Origin: Bacteroidota bacterium
Lineage (GTDB): Bacteria; Bacteroidota; Ignavibacteria; Ignavibacteriales; Ignavibacteriaceae
DNA: 5,946 nt
Reading direction: 5' to 3'
Assembly (NCBI GenBank): GCA_021796135.1
Contig: JAJYOQ010000264.1
Coordinates: 1 to 5,946 of the forward strand
The position numbers and the translations under genes were made by a program. The notes below the pieces were generated by a model. It was not told where the DNA came from, ran no database searches, and saw only the letters and a list, made by a program, of their open reading frames with translations. Positions within the stretch are counted from its first letter, which is position 1. Every line of letters begins with the position of its first letter. Shown one piece after another: positions 5,874 through 5,946 of the stretch.

Positions 5874-5946
5874 TTAATACCTGTAATAATCCGGTTTAAA
5901 TGGACCATCTACAGTAACACCGATATATTTTGCCTGAACCGGATTC
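5874..5946 (-). CDS. ahcY: Adenosylhomocysteinase (S-adenosylhomocysteine hydrolase), last 23 residues, truncated by window edge
   Basis: The enzyme splits S-adenosylhomocysteine reversibly into adenosine and homocysteine in the cytosol, removing the inhibitory product of methyl transfer. The visible minus-strand frame reads 'NPVQAKYIGVTVDGPFKPDYYRY' in two parts, N-terminal 'NPVQAKYIGVT' and C-terminal 'VDGPFKPDYYRY', ending at TAA (5874-5876). The terminal 'GPFKPDxYRY' is the near-invariant end of this family. Its Lys and the Tyr four residues later reach into the NAD site of the neighbouring subunit, and both are kept here. The usual His between Asp and that Tyr is Tyr here. The piece is short, but the motif is so characteristic, and so exactly placed before a stop and a terminator, that the call is secure. 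The rest lies beyond the right edge. Confidence 0.9.
   Translation of the reverse strand, partial: NPVQAKYIGVTVDGPFKPDYYRY

Noticed and set aside
1..5946. Mobile element, phage or defence system.
   Set aside because: No transposase, integrase, terminal repeats, target duplications or defence-family domains are visible; the genes are metabolic, glycan-related or secreted.

Overview
The window is AT-rich bacterial DNA, most likely from the Ignavibacteria (Bacteroidota/Chlorobi group) or a close relative. The best clue is the secreted protein at 3421-4626. It ends in the 'FPNPFNP ... SGIYYY' Por/type IX-secretion-like C-terminal sorting domain typical of that lineage, preceded by an 'LPVELSSFSA' Fn3-like segment that often accompanies it. 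Both signal peptides end in 'FAQ', as is usual there. The taxonomic call is inference from protein style; no rRNA or marker gene is present.

Layout from left to right. (1) 1-570, plus strand: the C-terminal part of a type I mannose-6-phosphate isomerase, cut by the window edge. (2) 606-2654, plus strand, 35 bp later: an exported GH2 glycoside hydrolase, probably a beta-galactosidase-like enzyme with both catalytic glutamates. These two may form a carbohydrate-use unit. (3) A 71-bp convergent gap. (4) 2726-3391, minus strand: a small monotopic phosphoglycosyl transferase that starts glycan assembly on a lipid carrier. (5) 3421-4626, minus strand, 29 bp upstream of the transferase and probably co-transcribed with it: a secreted lamin-tail-domain protein with a sorting tail. 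(6) A 282-bp divergent regulatory region with a promoter-like minus-strand pair and a long imperfect hairpin in the presumed leader. (7) 4909-5835, plus strand: a TIGR01777/YfcH-type NAD(P)-binding SDR epimerase. (8) A strong bidirectional terminator that includes the epimerase stop codon. (9) 5874-5946, minus strand: the last 23 residues of S-adenosylhomocysteine hydrolase, cut by the right edge.

The most notable observation is at the end of the lamin-tail gene. Its stop codon directly follows a run of six A's. A shift of one base there (one extra A, or a -1 slip) replaces the stop with codons for M-I-L-L-K and then TAA, which restores the 'KKMxLLK' ending expected of this sorting domain. 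This is a sequencing or assembly error, a real indel, or a slippage site. I do not see a clearly new multi-gene system. The pairing of a sorted surface protein with a glycan-initiating transferase is the most suggestive neighbourhood.
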